NCBI GenBank assembly: GCA_965262875.1
Contig: OZ253569.1
Span: forward strand, 4,712,001 to 4,776,000
DNA length: 64,000 bases
Origin: JBALVT01 sp965262875
GTDB lineage: Bacteria > Pseudomonadota > Gammaproteobacteria > Pseudomonadales > Halieaceae
Reading direction: 5' to 3'
The notes beneath the pieces were generated by a model. That model was not told the origin of the DNA. It did not search any database and saw only the letters and a list, made by a program, of their open reading frames with translations. This document shows, one piece after another, positions 60,644-64,000 of this stretch (position 1 is the first letter of the stretch; each line of letters starts with the position of its first letter). Made by a program: the position numbers and the translations under genes.

Positions 60644-61214
60644 ATGACAAAGACACTTGATGCAGTTGCCACAACCGATGATTTTCCAGATTCCACCACA
60701 GTAGTAATTATCGGAGGTGGGATTGTTGGCGTAACGGCGGCACTCACTTTGGCGGAGCGTAACATTCCCGTCGTGTTGCTAGAAAAAGGCCACATCGCGG
60801 GAGAGCAGTCGTCACGAAATTTGGGCTGGATACGAAAAACCAGTCGCGATGCAGCAGACGTTCCATTGGCTATGGCGGCAGACCGACTGTGGGCAGAAAT
60901 GCCAGAGCGAATTGGACAATCGGTTGGTTATAAACAATCCGGGATTATGTTCTTAGCCCAAACAGAAGAACAAATGGCGATGCATGAAGCTTGGTCAAAC
61001 TCGGTTCAATCTCTTTCATTGGGCTCGCAGTTGCTGAGTGCAAAAGAAATCGACCAGCGCGTGCCAAATGGTCAAGGCCAATGGGCGGGCGGTATTTACA
61101 CGCCTTCAGATGGCCGTGCAGAGCCTTCAATAGTAACCAGCGCCATCGCCAAAGCCGCCATTGCCAAAGGCGCTGTTTTGGTCCAAAACTGCGCAGTACG
61201 GGCGCTTTCCACCT
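60644..61214 (+). pseudogene. FAD-dependent oxidoreductase (DAO family), truncated by IS3
   Basis: The N-terminal 190 residues of a D-amino-acid-oxidase-like flavoprotein are present: VVIIGGGIVGVTAALTLAERN, the RKTSRDAADVPLAMAADRLW segment and AEPSIVTSAIAKAAIAKGA. Coding continues to VRALST and then enters IS3 sequence. The catalytic and C-terminal part would lie beyond the right end of the window if it still exists. As it stands the product ends at 61249 with a foreign tail. Confidence 0.88.
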
Positions 61215-62062
61215 TGAGGTGGTCTAATAGATCTGCACAACCCAGTTAAGGGATAATACCCATAACTGGAGATTAAAGAATGAACACAAGAAAGAAATAT
61301 CCGAAGGAATTCAAGCTGGATGCCGTCAGCCTGGTACTGGATCAGGGTTACACAAGAATTGAAGCGGCGAAAAGTCTCGACATCAACTCCACCATGTTGG
61401 GGCGCTGGGTTAAAGAGCATCAACGATCAAGTGACGGACACGCTTTCCGCGGAAACGGCAAGCTGACACCGGAGCAGGCAGAAACCCGCCAGTTGAGGGA
61501 GGAGAACCGGCGCTTGAAGATGGAGAAAGATATATTTAAAAAAGCGACGGTCTGTGTGCTATGAAGCTGCATAATCGATGAGGGTAGGCCCCTCGACATC
61601 GCCTTGCAGGAGGGGATGTCAAACCACCTCAAGCTGCTGTGTTCAAGAGACATGGTAGTGAGCGTTGAGGAAAAGTCATAGAAAATATGGCAGGTAGGGA
61701 ATAAGGAGACGAGCGCAAGCGAACCACTCGATGAGGTGTCGATAGCTTTTACCCGATGTCGTCAAAACCAGAGACCAGACCGTTTTCTGGGACAAATCAA
61801 GAAGTTACCTGTTTACTGACTTGATGGCGACCGGCATTAAGGTGGCGTGAACTTATATCCAGGCGATTATGTGGAACATAGGAACCTGTCGTCCTGATGT
61901 GAAGGGAGAAGCCGAACTGGTAGTCCCAGGAAGGTGAGAGTACCGATGCAGGGCACAGGGGCGGAGCACTCCGTAGTAGTGATGAAGCGGCTGTAATGGC
62001 GGTGGAGCGAAGGGGGTGCGTTGTTCAGCGAAGCAAGTTGGTCAACCAATTGGGAGGAACCA

Positions 62063-63313
62063 ATGAGTCAAGCAAAACCGTTTGAAATATCCAAGCATGC
62101 TGTATTTGATGCTTGGCGCCAAGTGAAGGCGAACCGCGGTGCTCATGGAGTAGATGAACAGACGATAACTGAGTTCGAAGGGAACCTGAAAAGTAATCTC
62201 TACAGGCTCTGGAACCGTCTCTCATCAGGGAGCTATTTTCCACCACCGATTCGAGGGGTAGAGATACCTAAGAAGGATGGAAAATTTCGCCAGTTAGGCG
62301 TACCGACTGTAGCCGATCGGATTGCGCAGACAGTTGTGCGCAACCGGTTTGAAACGCTTGTAGAACCTCACTTTCATCCAGACTCTTATGCCTATCGCAA
62401 AGGTAAATCGGCGATAGATGCAATCAGAGTCACGCGACAACGTTGCTGGAAATACAGTTGGGTGCTGGAGTTCGATGTGCAAGGGGCGTTCGACAACATT
62501 GATCATGCGTTGATGCTAAAAGCAGTTCGGCATCATACCCAATGTCGCTGGACGTTACTGTATATCGAGCGCTGGCTAAAGGCTCCGTTGGTTAGAAAGG
62601 ATGGCAGTATCGTGGAGAGAGACAAGGGTACACCTCAGGGCGGTGTCATTAGCCCGGTGTTATTCAATCTCTATCTGCATTATACCTTCGATCTATGGAT
62701 GAAAAGGCACTTTCCGCACATTCCATTTGCGCGCTATGCCGATGATGGGCTGCTACACTGCAACTCGCAGGAAGAAGCCGCTCATTTGCAGGACGTCGTT
62801 GGCGAACGCCTGCGTACCTGCGGACTTGATCTACACCCGAAGAAGACAAAAATTGTGTATTGCCGAGATGCTAACCGTCGAGGGAAGTATCCCAATATCC
62901 AATTCGATTTTCTGGGGTATGTATTTCGAGGTCGGCTGGCCAAAAGTCGGAATGGAAAATACTTCAACAGTTTTAGTCCGGCAGTTAGTCGAACATCTGC
63001 AAAACACATTCGACAACGAATGAGTCAGTGGAATATCGGCAGATGGACGAATGCTGAATTGGAGGACATTGCGAAAAAGTCTAACGCCTCATTGCGAGGG
63101 TGGTGGAACTACTTCGGGGTCTTCTACCCGAGTTCCCTCAAACGCGTGATGGCCCATCTGAACGAAGTTCTGGTGAAATGGGCTGTGAGAAAATACAAAC
63201 GATTCAAAGGAAGCAAACGCAAAGCAAGAAAGTGGTTGCGAGGCATCTCCGAAAGAGAGCCGAATTTGCTTTATCACTGGCAACTGGGCATTTTGCCTGC
63301 GGTTGGACAATAG
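62063..63313 (+). CDS. ltrA: Group II intron reverse transcriptase/maturase
   Basis: From ATG 62063 (GGGAGGA upstream) the 416-residue protein has RT motifs (KKDGKFRQLGVPTVADRIAQ, DVQGAFDNIDH, TPQGGVISPVLFN, the catalytic YADDG) and a maturase X domain (RGWWNYFGVFY). No C-terminal HNH endonuclease domain is seen, as in several bacterial classes. It helps the intron splice and move. Confidence 0.95.
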   Translation: MSQAKPFEISKHAVFDAWRQVKANRGAHGVDEQTITEFEGNLKSNLYRLWNRLSSGSYFPPPIRGVEIPKKDGKFRQLGVPTVADRIAQTVVRNRFETLVEPHFHPDSYAYRKGKSAIDAIRVTRQRCWKYSWVLEFDVQGAFDNIDHALMLKAVRHHTQCRWTLLYIERWLKAPLVRKDGSIVERDKGTPQGGVISPVLFNLYLHYTFDLWMKRHFPHIPFARYADDGLLHCNSQEEAAHLQDVVGERLRTCGLDLHPKKTKIVYCRDANRRGKYPNIQFDFLGYVFRGRLAKSRNGKYFNSFSPAVSRTSAKHIRQRMSQWNIGRWTNAELEDIAKKSNASLRGWWNYFGVFYPSSLKRVMAHLNEVLVKWAVRKYKRFKGSKRKARKWLRGISEREPNLLYHWQLGILPAVGQ

Positions 63314-63347
63314 GAGCCGTATGACATGAGAGTGTCACGTACGGTTC
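63314..63347 (+). ncRNA. Group II intron domain V
   Basis: The 34-nt hairpin GAGCCGTATGAC...GTACGGTTC has the conserved AGC near the 5' side, the GAGA-type loop and the pairing of GAGCCGT with ACGGTTC. It is the catalytic core of the intron and begins just after the maturase stop. Confidence 0.92.
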
Positions 63348-63406
63348 TGGGAGAGCATTGTGGGGAAGTTCCACTTTGCCACTCGACTCTTCGCCAAGGA
63401 AACAAG

Positions 63407-64000
63407 GTGAAATACGTGTTTATTGCCCAACACAAGAAGACCTGGCCAGTTGACCTGATGTGTCGACTCCTGGGCGTTACCCGCGGTGGTTACTATGGTT
63501 ATCAGCAGCGTGGAGGTGGCAGTCTCGATTATTACCGCCAGGAATTACTGGAAGCTGTCCGAGACATCGCCAAAGCAACCCGGGACAGCTACGGTAGCCG
63601 GAGAATGAAGGCGGCGCTCAGCGCGCTAAGCTATCCGGTGAGCCGGGAGAAGGCTCGAAAATTGATGAAAGAGGCCAACGTTCAGGTTAAGCACCGGAAG
63701 AAATACAAAGTCACGACAAACAGTAATCACAAGCAACCTGTGTTTGAGAATGTATTGGATCGGCAATTTGATGTTGATCGAGCTGACCGGGCGTACGTTG
63801 GGGATATCACTTATCTCTGGACCCAGGAGGGCTGGCTGTACCTTGCTGTTGTTATTGACCTGTATTCGAGAAAGGTTGTTGGCTGGAGTATGGGTTCACG
63901 AATGAAGGCTCAGCTGGTTTGCGATGCACTGAGGATGGCCATTTGGCAAAGGCGGCCCAAAGCTGGCTTGATTGTCCATTCCGATCGAGGCTCTCAATAT
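63407..64000 (+). CDS. IS3 transposase orfB, N-terminal part (runs off window)
   Basis: GTG at 63407 overlaps the orfA stop (GTGA). The open frame of 198 codons to the window edge has the IS3 orfB pattern: SYGSRRMKAALSALSYPVSR, the first DDE Asp in YVGDITYLW, and the second Asp in HSDRGSQY at the very end. The Glu of the triad lies outside the window. A reader of stop-bounded frames will miss it because no stop is present. Confidence 0.93.
   Translation, partial: MKYVFIAQHKKTWPVDLMCRLLGVTRGGYYGYQQRGGGSLDYYRQELLEAVRDIAKATRDSYGSRRMKAALSALSYPVSREKARKLMKEANVQVKHRKKYKVTTNSNHKQPVFENVLDRQFDVDRADRAYVGDITYLWTQEGWLYLAVVIDLYSRKVVGWSMGSRMKAQLVCDALRMAIWQRRPKAGLIVHSDRGSQY

Larger units (their letters stand above)
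61554..63387 (+). mobile_element. Group II intron inserted in IS3 orfA
   Basis: The 1834-bp intron starts with GTGTG (consensus GUGYG) and ends with AC (consensus AY). It encodes a reverse transcriptase/maturase and has a domain V hairpin. Removal restores the orfA ending exactly, which fixes both boundaries. It lies in the coding strand of the IS and could splice. Confidence 0.93.
61280..63410 (+). pseudogene. IS3 transposase orfA, split by group II intron
   Basis: The first part is 61280-61553 (KKYPKEFKLDAVSLVLDQGY, HTH, and a leucine-zipper-like EENRRLKMEKDIFKK). The remainder is exon 2, 63388-63410. If the intron is removed, the codons join GCG-ACG-GTC-TTC-TTC-GCC-AAG-GAA, giving KKATVFFAKETR-stop, the canonical IS3 orfA ending. 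Without splicing the frame ends at 61564 after ATVCVL. orfB starts inside the stop overlap (GTGA, 63407-63410). Confidence 0.92.
61215..64000 (+). mobile_element. IS3-family element (continues beyond window), carrying a group II intron
   Basis: The element begins near TGAGGTGGTC (61215) and encodes orfA and orfB. A group II intron splits the end of orfA. Its right end lies outside the window, so target duplication cannot be checked. Confidence 0.8.

Noticed and set aside
1..64000. CRISPR arrays, tRNA or rRNA genes, prophage genes
   Set aside because: No regularly spaced repeats, no cloverleaf or rRNA sequence, and no phage structural genes were recognised by eye; tRNAscan and CRISPR-finder runs would settle this.

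Overview
The window looks like the chromosome of an aerobic, probably marine, gammaproteobacterium with a large catabolic repertoire. The evidence is four TonB-dependent receptors (one broken), a FecI/FecR cell-surface signalling set, two haem-c PQQ dehydrogenases, a Rieske oxygenase, CoA-dependent degradation genes, and moderate base composition. Placement near Cellvibrionales/Spongiibacteraceae is a guess from gene style, not from a marker gene. No rRNA, tRNA, phage, plasmid or CRISPR locus was seen.

Layout. 1-3211: a hydantoinase/oxoprolinase-type gene (runs off the left edge) behind a MalT-like regulator. 3216-4408: an insertion-sequence junction (IS630 remnant, DUF2783 gene stump, internally deleted ISL3 element). 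4594-10697: DUF485/ActP carboxylate symporter genes abutting a sigma factor, anti-sigma factor and transducing TonB receptor. 10822-16952: TonB receptor, lipoprotein penicillin-acylase-type amidohydrolase, AraC regulator. 16997-20804: TonB receptor and sulfatase operon on the minus strand. 21095-21500: relic of an ISNCY element fused to the tail of a second penicillin acylase gene. 21575-28578: AraC regulator, TonB receptor split by IS630, PQQ dehydrogenase. 28776-31971: IS21-family element with two accessory ORFs and a frameshifted istA. 31972-39215: debris (doubly truncated SDR, truncated epimerase), ISL3, a Tat-exported amidase, IS630, a winged-helix regulator, and a reductive-dehalogenase-like Fe-S protein with a small hydrophobic partner.

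38056-49102 (minus strand) is the most coherent pathway: acyl-CoA ligase, thiolase-like protein, DUF35 protein, SDR, Rieske oxygenase alpha and beta, aldehyde dehydrogenase, alcohol dehydrogenase, [ISL3], small protein, Fe-S protein. Many junctions are 4-nt ATGA/GTGA overlaps. IS1182 (49211-50810) separates it from what was a divergent MarR gene. 50857-61214 (plus strand) is a second module: MarR, APC permease, CaiB-type CoA transferase, a second thiolase/DUF35 pair, MDR oxidoreductase, MFS transporter, PQQ dehydrogenase, and a FAD oxidoreductase cut by an IS3 element, itself cut by a group II intron (61554-63387).

How the genes may work together (inference): TonB receptors import bulky or polar substrates; periplasmic hydrolases (amidohydrolase, sulfatase, amidase) and PQQ dehydrogenases trim or oxidise them; MFS, APC and ActP carriers move products inward; CoA activation followed by a thiolase-fold protein without its nucleophilic cysteine plus DUF35 points to retro-aldol side-chain cleavage; the dehydrogenases and the Rieske oxygenase handle the released aldehyde/alcohol and ring. 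At least eight mobile elements or remnants have remodelled the region, and several broke or altered genes.
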